Positions 57,184 to 64,000 of a DNA stretch of 64,000 nt are shown here, one piece after another. Below the pieces are notes generated by a model. The model was not told the DNA's origin. It saw nothing but the letters and a program-made list of their open reading frames with translations, and searched no databases. The stretch's first letter is position 1, and every line of letters starts with the position of its first letter. This stretch comes from JAMQPK01 sp963761975 (lineage in GTDB: Bacteria > Acidobacteriota > Vicinamibacteria > Vicinamibacterales > JAMQPK01), in the NCBI GenBank assembly GCA_963761975.1, contig CAVXIR010000007.1, positions 62,001 through 126,000 on the forward strand. The letters run 5' to 3'. The position numbers and the translations under genes are program-made.

Positions 57184-58788
57184 ATGAACACGAGGACCGC
57201 CGGCCCAACTCTTCTTCATCCCGAGGAAGCACACGGCGCATGGTCGTCAGCCGGGGGGGCACACGGCCTGCCACGCGACCTGATTCACCAGGGGAGGTCA
57301 CGCCTTCGTGTGATGGCGCTTTTGTACGCCGCGGTCTTCTTTCTGGCCGGCATCTTCCCGGCGCTCTTCTCGGCGGCCGATCGCGCCATCCTCTTCAGTG
57401 GCGTCGTGCAGTGGTTACCGGCCACCGTCTCAATATGCGTGGCGCTCTTCGTCGCCGCCGCCGTGACCAGTCCCCGGCTGTCGCCTCGGGCCGCTGGGGC
57501 AACCGCCATCGTCTTTGAAATTGCCAGCAGTTACGGCATTGCCGCCGCAGAGCTGCTCCAGCCGAAAGGCCTCGACTTTCGGAACGCCACGTGGATCGGA
57601 CTCTCGTGGGTGGCCGTCTGGATGCTCCTCTTTACCATCGTCGTGCCCTCGACTCCCCGGCGGTCGGTGATCGCGGCGCTCGCCGCATCCAGCGGCGTGC
57701 CCGTCATGGCCGCCGTCTCGTTCGCGGCTTACCCGCCTCCGCTGATGCCGAATGCTCTGCAGTTCTTCTTCCTGTTTATCTTTCCGTACATGCTGGTCGT
57801 CGTGATGGCGTACGTCGGCGCGCGCGTGCTCTTCGCTCTCGGCGACGAGGTCCGAAAGGCCCGGGAGTTGGGCAGTTACCGTCTTCTCGAACGGATCGGC
57901 CAGGGCGGGATGGGCGAGGTGTGGCGCGCACGTCATCGCCTGCTGGCGAGGCCGGCCGCAATCAAGCTCATTCGTCCGCCGGCCCCGTCGTCGATCATCG
58001 GATCCGAAGCGACGAGCCGGTTCGAGCGCGAGGCGCAGGCGATCGCGAGCCTGCGATCGCCCCACACCGTGGACCTCTTCGACTTCGGCATCGCGGACGA
58101 TGGGACGTTCTACTATGTGATGGAGTTCCTCGACGGGCTGGACGCTGAGCGGATCGTGAACCGGTTCGGTCCGATGCCGGCAGAGCGCGTGATTCACGTG
58201 ATCCGACAGGTCTGTCACTCGCTCTCGGAAGCGGAATCGATCTCGCTGGTACACCGCGACATCAAGCCGGCCAACATCATCTTGTGCCGCTACGGCGAAG
58301 AGTACGACTTCGTCAAAGTGCTGGACTTCGGCATCGTGAAAGCGATTCACGAGCCCGGCACTGCCGATACGGCGCGGACGCTTACCGCCCTCACCGCCGA
58401 GCACGTCGTGCAGGGTACGCCGGCATTCATCGCGCCCGAGCAGGTGCTCGGGGGCGCGCGTATCGATAACCGCGTCGACATCTACGCTACCGGCTGTCTT
58501 GCCTACTGGCTGCTCACGGGTCAACTTGTCTTTACCGGCGACACGCCGATGCAGCTCCTCGTCCAGCACGTGCAGGCCAAGCCGAATCCGCCGTCCGTAC
58601 GATCAGAGTTGCTGATTCCGAAAGAGCTCGATGCGATCGTGCTCGCGTGCCTGGCCAAGGATCCGTCGGACCGGCCGCAGACCGCGCGCGAACTGGCGCG
58701 CCGGCTCGAGGCCGTGCCTGTCACGGGCGAGTGGACGCAGGAACTCGCACGGAAGTGGTGGGAAACGCATCAACCGGTGCCGTCTTGA
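57184..58788 (+). CDS. Membrane Ser/Thr protein kinase with N-terminal helices
   Basis: A 534-residue protein. Residues 40-215 hold five or six membrane helices (VMALLYAAVFFLAGIFPALF, TVSICVALFVAAAVTS, WIGLSWVAVWMLLFTIVV, FFFLFIFPYMLVVVMAYV). A Hanks-type kinase follows at the C-terminus: YRLLERIGQGGMGEVWRAR (Gly loop at about 240), AIKLIRPP (ATP Lys), VMEFLDGLD, HRDIKPANI (D359), LDFGIVK (D381) and GTPAFIAPEQ. This reverses the usual bacterial order, where the kinase precedes one membrane helix and an outer sensor. Substrates are unknown; neighbours give no clue. Confidence 0.92.
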   Translation: MNTRTAGPTLLHPEEAHGAWSSAGGAHGLPRDLIHQGRSRLRVMALLYAAVFFLAGIFPALFSAADRAILFSGVVQWLPATVSICVALFVAAAVTSPRLSPRAAGATAIVFEIASSYGIAAAELLQPKGLDFRNATWIGLSWVAVWMLLFTIVVPSTPRRSVIAALAASSGVPVMAAVSFAAYPPPLMPNALQFFFLFIFPYMLVVVMAYVGARVLFALGDEVRKARELGSYRLLERIGQGGMGEVWRARHRLLARPAAIKLIRPPAPSSIIGSEATSRFEREAQAIASLRSPHTVDLFDFGIADDGTFYYVMEFLDGLDAERIVNRFGPMPAERVIHVIRQVCHSLSEAESISLVHRDIKPANIILCRYGEEYDFVKVLDFGIVKAIHEPGTADTARTLTALTAEHVVQGTPAFIAPEQVLGGARIDNRVDIYATGCLAYWLLTGQLVFTGDTPMQLLVQHVQAKPNPPSVRSELLIPKELDAIVLACLAKDPSDRPQTARELARRLEAVPVTGEWTQELARKWWETHQPVPS

Positions 58789-58816
58789 TTTACGATCCTC
58801 GCATTCACTGTATAGT
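58789..58816 (+). promoter_or_regulatory. Putative promoter of the exported protein gene
   Basis: TTTACG (58789-58794) and TATAGT (58811-58816) are separated by 16 bp, a reasonable sigma-70 pair, 27 bp before the ATG at 58843. CACTG/CAGTG arms flank the -10 (58806-58810 and 58818-58822). It lies between the kinase stop and the next gene, giving the latter its own start. Confidence 0.4.
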
Positions 58817-58842
58817 TCAGTGACTCGACGAGGATGCCTGTT

Positions 58843-59787
58843 ATGACTCGACGAACGCTGCTCCTGTGCTCGTTCCTGGCTGCGCTGTATCTCATTCCCG
58901 CGTTTGCGGCGGGTCAGGGCCCCGCTTCCGATGCGCGCCCGAGATTCGACGGCATCTGGAACTCCGCGACCGCCACTCCACTCGAACGCCCGGCGCAGTT
59001 GAAAGACAAAGCGTTCTTCACACCGGAAGAAGCTGCTGAGTGGGAACGTCAGGTGACCCAACGCAACCAGGAGCCGGCGCCCGGGACCGTCTCGAAAAGC
59101 GTCGGGACTTACAACACGTTTTTCCGCGAATTCGGCTCAAGTACCGTCAAGACCCTCCGCACTTCGATCATCACCGAGCCGGCGGATGGCCGCATTCCCG
59201 CGCTCACGCCGGACGCTGCTGAAGTGAAACGCCGTCGTGTCGAAGCGATGAATGTACCCGCAAGCGCCCAGGATACCGGTCTTCAGGATCGGTGTCTGGG
59301 GTTCGTCACGGCGGGACCGCCCATGCTTCCGTATTCCTACAACAGCAACTACCACATCGTGCAGACCAGGGATGCATTCATCGTGTATGCGGAGATGAAT
59401 CACGACACGAGAATCATCTACCTCGACGGCCGTCCCCATCTTCCACCCACAATACGGCTGTGGATGGGCCATTCGATCGGCCGGTGGCAAGGCAACACAC
59501 TCGTTGTGGACACGACAAATTTCAACGACGGGGGCGGCCTATACGGGAGCGCAGGCGGCAACTTCGGGTGGGACCGGAATCTTCATCTGATAGAACGGTT
59601 CAGCCTGCTCGACGCCAACACGCTGCTTTACCAGTTCGAGGTCGACAACCCCACCGCCTTCACGCAGCCGTGGAAAGGTGAGCTGACGATGTCACGGTCG
59701 TCCGGACCGATTTACGAATACGCGTGCCACGAAGGCAACTACGCGATGCCGAACATGCTCAGCGGACACCGCGCGAGCGAACGCTGA
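58843..59787 (+). CDS. Exported protein of unknown function, acidobacterial type
   Basis: A 314-residue protein from the Met at 58843 (MTRRTLLLCSFLAALYLIPAF), a signal peptide with a possible twin Arg. The mature part shows FDGIWNSATATPLERPAQLKD, FFTPEEAAEWERQV, DTGLQDRCLGFVTAGPPML, NSNYHIVQTRDAFIVYAEMNHDTRIIYLDGR and GRWQGNTLVVDTTNFND. These blocks recur in many paralogous exported proteins of Vicinamibacteria and similar soil bacteria. They have no known fold or function that I can name. It is transcribed after the kinase. Confidence 0.8.
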   Translation: MTRRTLLLCSFLAALYLIPAFAAGQGPASDARPRFDGIWNSATATPLERPAQLKDKAFFTPEEAAEWERQVTQRNQEPAPGTVSKSVGTYNTFFREFGSSTVKTLRTSIITEPADGRIPALTPDAAEVKRRRVEAMNVPASAQDTGLQDRCLGFVTAGPPMLPYSYNSNYHIVQTRDAFIVYAEMNHDTRIIYLDGRPHLPPTIRLWMGHSIGRWQGNTLVVDTTNFNDGGGLYGSAGGNFGWDRNLHLIERFSLLDANTLLYQFEVDNPTAFTQPWKGELTMSRSSGPIYEYACHEGNYAMPNMLSGHRASER

Positions 59788-59811
59788 CATCCCCTCCGCC
59801 GTCGGCTTCGG

Positions 59812-60483
59812 CTATCTCGTCTCGAACTGCGTGACCGTCAACGTCGCCGATCCGCCCGACACGTACACGCCGTGGCCGTAGGAACAACCGCCACCGAATA
59901 CCAGACCCACGCGAGTGGGCACGCTGCCCGTCACGATGCGGTCGAACCATTGGGCGGAAGCACTATTCTGTGTTGCCAACTGCCCGCTCACTCCAGACCA
60001 CAGATCCGGTGTCAGCGGCACGGCGATCGAAACCGTATTGGCTGAGACGAGCGGAATGAAACCCTGCCGACTCCACCAGCGCATGAATGAATAGTCGTCT
60101 GGCACTGCGGTCCAGCCATTCGCTTCGAGATACGGGCGCGTTGATGGTGGGGTCTTGCAAGTCGGTTCCGGACCCTGTGCAAGGTGAAACAGAGGAGCGC
60201 CTGTCGTTTGGACCAGCACCGTTACGAACAATGTCTTTCCTACGTCCGAGCCGGTCCATGCCTTCGTCAGCATGTTGACGCTACCGTTCGTGGGCATGGT
60301 GATGATCGGATGTCCGTCGCCGTTCACCGACATCGCCGTGCCTGATGAGTAAGAGAGGGCCCACGCACTCGCCGCCTGCGGTGTTCTCGGGTCGCCGTCA
60401 AGCTGGTCTCGCTGCGGCGCAGCCGGGGACGCGCAAGTACACACGACAAGCGACATCAGTACGGTCAGGTTAGTCAGTTTCAT
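59812..60483 (-). CDS. Predicted lipoprotein
   Basis: A 223-residue protein from the ATG at 60483 (MKLTNLTVLMSLVVCTCASP), a lipoprotein signal with Cys near residues 15-17. The rest is beta-rich (AWALSYSSGTAMSVNGDG, KTLFVTVLVQTTGAPLFHLA, VSGGSATLTVTQFETR) with an SSxGxxM and Thr/Ser repeats, typical of outer surface beta-sandwich domains. The family is not recognised. It ends close to the convergent exported protein and starts 14 bp after the stop of the NHL-repeat gene, so it may share its transcript. Confidence 0.65.
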   Translation of the reverse strand: MKLTNLTVLMSLVVCTCASPAAPQRDQLDGDPRTPQAASAWALSYSSGTAMSVNGDGHPIITMPTNGSVNMLTKAWTGSDVGKTLFVTVLVQTTGAPLFHLAQGPEPTCKTPPSTRPYLEANGWTAVPDDYSFMRWWSRQGFIPLVSANTVSIAVPLTPDLWSGVSGQLATQNSASAQWFDRIVTGSVPTRVGLVFGGGCSYGHGVYVSGGSATLTVTQFETR

Positions 60484-60497
60484 TGACGCACGACGAA

Positions 60498-61952
60498 TTA
60501 CGGCAGCACACCGCCGACGGTGGCCCGGCCGGTGCCGCTGCACCCATCGGGACCATAACGCATGAACTTCTGGATACGCTTCCCGGTGTCGACCTCCGCC
60601 GTGTAGATGTTGCCTCTGGAATCCACGCTCACCTGGTGCAGCCAGTGGAACTCGCCGGTCGCACGCCCGCTGCGGCCAAGGCGTCCCACCTCCTGCAGCG
60701 TATCCCGGTTGAGCATGTAGATCGTCATGTTGGAGTTGTCGCCGATATACAGACACGTCTGCTTGGCGTCGGTCGAGAAGTTCATCGACACCGCCGAACC
60801 CGGGAGCCCGTTGGTCTTCACTGCGACCTGCTGCTCCTTGACGAACCCGCACTTCGCCTCACCGGTGGGATTCGCGCATTCCTTGCCGAGATTGGGATCC
60901 TTGCTGTTGAACACCTGCACGCGGTTGTTGCCGCGGTCGCAGACGTAGATCAAACCCTCCTTGCTCACCTTCACGCAGTGCACCGGAGTGCGGAAAAACG
61001 GAGGCTTCATGTTGCCCTTCGTGAAGTCATTCATCCACGGGCCGGCTGCGGCCGCAGCCTTGTCGTCCACCGGGTTGTTGCCGTAGGCGCCGAAGTGACC
61101 GATGTACTTGCCGGTACCGGCATCGAGAATCAGGACGCGGCGATTGCCGTAGCCGTCGGACACATACAGACGGTTGGTGGCCGGATCGACCATCAGATCG
61201 GCAGGCAGGAACAAAAGCGGCGTCGCGTTCTTGCCGCCGTCCTTGTTGTTGCTGTCGGCACCCTTAGTGGGGCCACCGATCATCATGACGAACTTGCCCT
61301 GCTTGGTGAACTTCAGGATCATCCCATCGGAGCCGGCCGTCGAAGCCCAGGCAGAAGGGTTCGGCTTGCCGCCGCCGCCGTTGCCGCCAATGTAGACGAA
61401 GCCATTGTGATCGACGAATATGCCATGCTCTCTGGCGGGCCACACGCACCCGTCGTCGATCCGGCACTTGTCGGGATCGGCGGGACCGCCCCAAGCCTGC
61501 AGCAGCTTCCCGTTCCCGTCGAACTCCATCACCGCCGGCGCTGGCAGACAGCAGTCGCCTAGCACGCCGAAGGGACGCGGATAGCCGAGCACGTCCACAG
61601 GCCGGCCGTCCGGCGCCTTATGTGTGGCCGGTGTCAGCGCCGCCTCGTCGTTGGTCAGGCTTCGCGGCCGCTGGTAAACCCAGATGTGATCGTCTGGCGC
61701 GACATAGAGCCCGCCAACCTCGCCAATGATCCAGTTGTTGGGCAGCTTTTGCGGCCAGCCCGCGTCGGCAATGAAGCCGGGAACTTTGGCGGTGGGAGGC
61801 ACACCGTACACGCCGCTGCGTTCGGCCAACCGCTCGAGGATGCCCATCTTTGCAAGTGCGGCCGCATCGGGCTTCGGCGCCTGAGCATGACCCGGAATAG
61901 ATACGAGGGCCCCAAGCAGCGCAACAGCCGTGGCAAGGCGTCTCAGATTCAT
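60498..61952 (-). CDS. Exported NHL-repeat propeller (peptidyl-amidating-lyase-like)
   Basis: A 484-residue protein from the ATG at 61952 with a signal peptide (MNLRRLATAVALLGALVSIP). NHL-type blades: GIFVDHNGFVYIGGNGGGG, LPADLMVDPATNRLYVSDGYGNRRVLILDAGTGKYIGHFG, HCVKVSKEGLIYVCDRGNNRVQVFNS and HQVSVDSRGNIYTAEVDTGKRIQKF. The YVSDGYGNRRV pattern is like the lyase domain of peptidyl-glycine amidating enzymes, and proteins of this type abound in soil Acidobacteriota. Cys pairs (GDCCLPAP, DKCRIDDGCVW, GKECANPTGEAKCGF) suggest disulphides. Function not established. Confidence 0.85.
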   Translation of the reverse strand: MNLRRLATAVALLGALVSIPGHAQAPKPDAAALAKMGILERLAERSGVYGVPPTAKVPGFIADAGWPQKLPNNWIIGEVGGLYVAPDDHIWVYQRPRSLTNDEAALTPATHKAPDGRPVDVLGYPRPFGVLGDCCLPAPAVMEFDGNGKLLQAWGGPADPDKCRIDDGCVWPAREHGIFVDHNGFVYIGGNGGGGKPNPSAWASTAGSDGMILKFTKQGKFVMMIGGPTKGADSNNKDGGKNATPLLFLPADLMVDPATNRLYVSDGYGNRRVLILDAGTGKYIGHFGAYGNNPVDDKAAAAAGPWMNDFTKGNMKPPFFRTPVHCVKVSKEGLIYVCDRGNNRVQVFNSKDPNLGKECANPTGEAKCGFVKEQQVAVKTNGLPGSAVSMNFSTDAKQTCLYIGDNSNMTIYMLNRDTLQEVGRLGRSGRATGEFHWLHQVSVDSRGNIYTAEVDTGKRIQKFMRYGPDGCSGTGRATVGGVLP

Positions 61953-62349
61953 ACTGCACCTCATTCCAGACGATCGACGATGGACGATCGACGATTTTTC
62001 GGAGTTTACTACGTGCCGACGCGGTCAGATCTGCATCAATTCATTCAATTCCGCCGTCGACTCGTTTCCCGAAGCACTTGCACGGTTCTGCGAGGCGCTG
62101 CGCCGGTTTGCCCTCGCCCAGGGCACGCCTGATTTGTTCCACGTGACGATTACGACCGCGTTCTTGCTCATCATCAGCGAGCGCCTGGACGACGGCAACC
62201 GCGAGCTTTCATGGGACGCCTTTGCCGCGGAGAATCCGGACTTGCTTAAGTGGCGACCGTCGGTTCTTGATCGATACTACCGGCCAGAAACGCTTGCATC
62301 CGACCGCGCGCGGCGAACGTTTGTCATGCCCGATCGCCTCGAGCCGTGA
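61930..62349 (+). CDS. Small conserved-type cytosolic protein, true start unclear
   Basis: The convincing part is residues about 45-139 of this frame: SFPEALARFCEALRRFALAQ, DLFHVTITTAFLLIISERLDD and WRPSVLDRYYRPETLASDRARRTFVMPDR, a small helical protein seen often in Acidobacteriota. In relatives I recall, an earlier W-x-HRDHL-like helix precedes this; it is absent, and the only upstream start (GTG 61930) overlaps the beginning of the divergent NHL gene at 61952. So the 5' end is either truncated or starts at an unusual codon. It ends in a GTGA overlap with the next gene. Confidence 0.5.
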   Translation: MARRLRFILHLIPDDRRWTIDDFSEFTTCRRGQICINSFNSAVDSFPEALARFCEALRRFALAQGTPDLFHVTITTAFLLIISERLDDGNRELSWDAFAAENPDLLKWRPSVLDRYYRPETLASDRARRTFVMPDRLEP

Positions 62350-63365
62350 ATTCGGCGGGAGCATTTTGCGTTATGCCTTGGCTGTTGCGGTTCTCGGTCT
62401 GGTATCTGCTGACTGCGTCGGGTCTCGCAGCGAGCGGACCGCTCTATATCGACAGAGTCCTTGACGATCGACACATCATCGTCATCACCCGCGACGGCGA
62501 GTCGCTGCTGCTCGAGCGCCGGCCAGATGAGGACCCGACACCGGGAGGAATGAACGAGGCGAATACCTTCGTCGCTGCGGGACGACACATTTTCGCAAGT
62601 GAACGCGACGGGGGCATTCTGCTGCTCGATGGAGAACGCCGGCAAACCGCGTGGGTCGTGGCACGGTCGCTCGGGTGGAACTCAAGAAAGACAATTCGCT
62701 ACTGGCTGCTGATTGTCCTGGGCGGCCTTGTGCTGACGCCGCTTGTCGTCTGGGTCTGGCGCCGGTTCTCCGCAGCAACTGACTCAAGCGTGGTCCGCTA
62801 CTCGCACGGTCCGCCGCCGAAGTTGCAGGCGGGTGAGTTCGAGGCAGTGGCGTTGCCGCACGGATGGCGATTGTGGGCGACGGGAGTGTCGGCTGCCAGT
62901 CTTGGGGTGCTTGGGATTACTGCCGTGTTGCTGATGGGGCTGATGTTGGTAGTCGCGCCAGGCAATATCGATCCTCTCCGCCGTCCGACGTTCGGCGTGG
63001 TTGTGATGGACCTTGCGACGACGTCCGTTGGCCTTGTTGTGGTGATGTGGTTGTTCGCCGGGTACACGTCGAGCATTCGCCACCTGTGGTGGTCGACGAG
63101 CCGACGTCTATCGTTCGCTCTGCGGCATCGGACACGCACGACGGCGACGCTTCGACACGCCGGCACAATCACGATTGAGAGTGGCAGCGATTCCACAACC
63201 GAAAAGCTGCATGTGCTCGTCTACGCATTCTCGGCACATCACCGCGGCCACGAGCGAACCTATGTCGTCAGTGAAGCTGTTGCCAGGCCATCAGACCTGG
63301 CGGTCGATCGGCGGCTCGAGCTCGAGTACGTGACGGGCGATCCTTCCGTTGTTCGACGGCTTTGA
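62346..63365 (+). CDS. Membrane protein of unknown function
   Basis: A 339-residue protein that starts at a GTG overlapping the stop of the previous gene by 4 nt (GTGA); an ATG at 62373 is possible. A signal-anchor-like N-terminus (LLRFSVWYLLTASGLAA) precedes an extracytoplasmic beta-rich part (HIIVITRDGESLLLERRPDE) and then three further membrane helices (YWLLIVLGGLVLTPLVVWV, GITAVLLMGLMLVV, GLVVVMWLFAG). The C-terminal part (TTEKLHVLVYAFSAHHRGHERTYV) is cytoplasmic or outside depending on topology. No family is recognised. Confidence 0.6.
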   Translation: MNSAGAFCVMPWLLRFSVWYLLTASGLAASGPLYIDRVLDDRHIIVITRDGESLLLERRPDEDPTPGGMNEANTFVAAGRHIFASERDGGILLLDGERRQTAWVVARSLGWNSRKTIRYWLLIVLGGLVLTPLVVWVWRRFSAATDSSVVRYSHGPPPKLQAGEFEAVALPHGWRLWATGVSAASLGVLGITAVLLMGLMLVVAPGNIDPLRRPTFGVVVMDLATTSVGLVVVMWLFAGYTSSIRHLWWSTSRRLSFALRHRTRTTATLRHAGTITIESGSDSTTEKLHVLVYAFSAHHRGHERTYVVSEAVARPSDLAVDRRLELEYVTGDPSVVRRL

Positions 63366-63421
63366 CCAACCTCCTTTGACAGGTGGTCGTCAGGCAGGTG
63401 CCGCCGAATCGAGCCAGAACT

Positions 63422-63556
63422 TCAACGGGAGGTTTTCGACGGCGAACTCGGGCGTTGCTTCGCATCGCGATTGTGCAGCAACCAGAGCGCATAGCCAGCT
63501 CCGCTGAGGCAGACACACAGGATCGCGCCTAGGATGATCAGCAGATCAGGATTCAC
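63422..63556 (-). CDS. Very short single-pass membrane protein
   Basis: A 44-residue frame from a GTG at 63556, with GGAGG spaced 7 nt upstream inside the end of the preceding gene. It reads VNPDLLIILGAILCVCLSGAG, one membrane helix, then YALWLLHNRDAKQRPSSPSK, a basic tail. The strong ribosome site and the 11-nt overlap with the upstream gene make it likely to be real and coupled. Too short for reliable family assignment. Confidence 0.5.
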   Translation of the reverse strand: MNPDLLIILGAILCVCLSGAGYALWLLHNRDAKQRPSSPSKTSR

Positions 63557-63773
63557 CACAGCGCCTCCTCTCGATATACACGGCCAGCGCGAACACAAAG
63601 ATCCCGAGCACCACGAACGCCAGCCCGTTGCCGAGAGCCCGCTCAGGGTCCTCTCCCAAGAATACATCGAGCGGAGCTAGTGCGATGAAGAGCACGGCAA
63701 TCTCACCGAGGGCCTCTTCAATGCGTTCGACGGTTCTCACCGGGAATGCCACGACGGAGTGCGCGTGAAACAT
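63546..63773 (-). CDS. Small two-helix membrane protein
   Basis: A 75-residue protein from ATG 63773 (MFHAHSVVAFPVRTVERIEE). Two membrane helices (ALGEIAVLFIALAPLDVFLG and GLAFVVLGIFVFALAVYIE) are joined by a short acidic loop EDPERALGN. The open frame continues further upstream but the preceding residues are Arg-rich and not helix-forming. It overlaps the shorter membrane protein downstream by 11 nt. The function is unknown. The remaining bases to 64000 carry no gene that I can support. Confidence 0.55.
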   Translation of the reverse strand: MFHAHSVVAFPVRTVERIEEALGEIAVLFIALAPLDVFLGEDPERALGNGLAFVVLGIFVFALAVYIERRRCGES

Positions 63774-64000
63774 GTGTGCCGAGCAGAATCGCAAGGAAAT
63801 GCCGGGATGACGCCTCGCAGAGAGCAGAAAGCGCAATGAGCGGGGCGTATAGTTCGCTCGATTTCTGATCACCTATGAGTGCAGTGCAATCGAGACTCCA
63901 TTACTTTCGACTCCTTAACCGCCGGCATAGGCGATATTTTAAGAAGCGGTCGACGCAGGGGCACTAACGTACGAAAGTCAGTTCTCGCAGTTAATCCCCG

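Noticed and set aside
55616..57187. 523-residue plus-strand frame opposite the quinoprotein gene
   Set aside because: The quinoprotein with CxxCH and propeller repeats is on the minus strand; the other frame is a GC-rich shadow.

Overview
This 64 kb window is high-GC, densely coded bacterial chromosome. It has no tRNA, rRNA, CRISPR array or transposase that I can recognise. Several features suggest an uncultured soil Acidobacteriota of the Vicinamibacteria type: many exported quinoprotein-like and NHL-type beta-propellers, PadR and ECF regulators, a kinase with membrane helices at its N-terminus, permease-prefix-like membrane proteins, and intergenic CACAGAG and GGTTCTGGG hairpin repeats. That assignment is inference from gene content.

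Layout. 0-12 kb: a hydrolase cut by the left edge, a Tat-exported PhoD-like phosphatase, a STAS/kinase-like fusion, a degenerate receiver protein, a methyltransferase, a large unknown protein, and a fur-katG peroxide-defence pair with a palindromic operator. 12-16.6 kb: a lipoprotein, a membrane protein behind a BlaI/PadR-like operator, a damaged metallo-beta-lactamase-fold gene, an RRM protein, a DUF3626 protein and an exported methyltransferase. 16.6-21.7 kb: a tight four-gene operon (treS, glycosyltransferase, mechanosensitive-channel-like protein, malQ) for trehalose/alpha-glucan metabolism and osmotic stress. 22-28.6 kb: a trypsin-like protease with a small propeptide-like partner, a frameshifted AraC gene, a receiver-PP2C phosphatase and an acyl-CoA ligase. 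28.7-38 kb: a giant M48 peptidase, a lipoprotein, a DHFR-like/DoxX pair, a small ECF sigma operon and an M6 protease with two P domains. 38-48 kb: two coupled beta-propellers (one frameshifted), a lactonase-type propeller, and then the most interesting locus. 48-64 kb: rhomboid, lon, a STAND ATPase with an extracytoplasmic tail, a concanavalin-like protein, padR, a cytochrome c-quinoprotein dehydrogenase, a membrane Ser/Thr kinase, and exported or membrane proteins of unknown function.

The standout is 42.8-48.05 kb. A Tat-type SelA-like PLP enzyme with an added C-terminal beta domain and an exported protein made of three RidA domains lie 8 nt apart. They are divergent from an exported RraA-like protein and an exported EF_0837-type amidohydrolase. 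All four carry export signals. Amidohydrolase plus SelA-like pairs are known in the cytoplasm; here the whole set appears moved outside the membrane, with RidA and RraA proteins added. I infer an extracytoplasmic pathway for an N-acylated amino acid or amino sugar acid; its substrate is unknown.

Three genes (metallo-beta-lactamase fold, AraC, first propeller) are broken by frame changes that could be real decay or assembly errors. Several genes were found beyond the obvious long frames: the hydrolase running off the left edge, and two short membrane proteins at 33955-34098 and 63422-63556.
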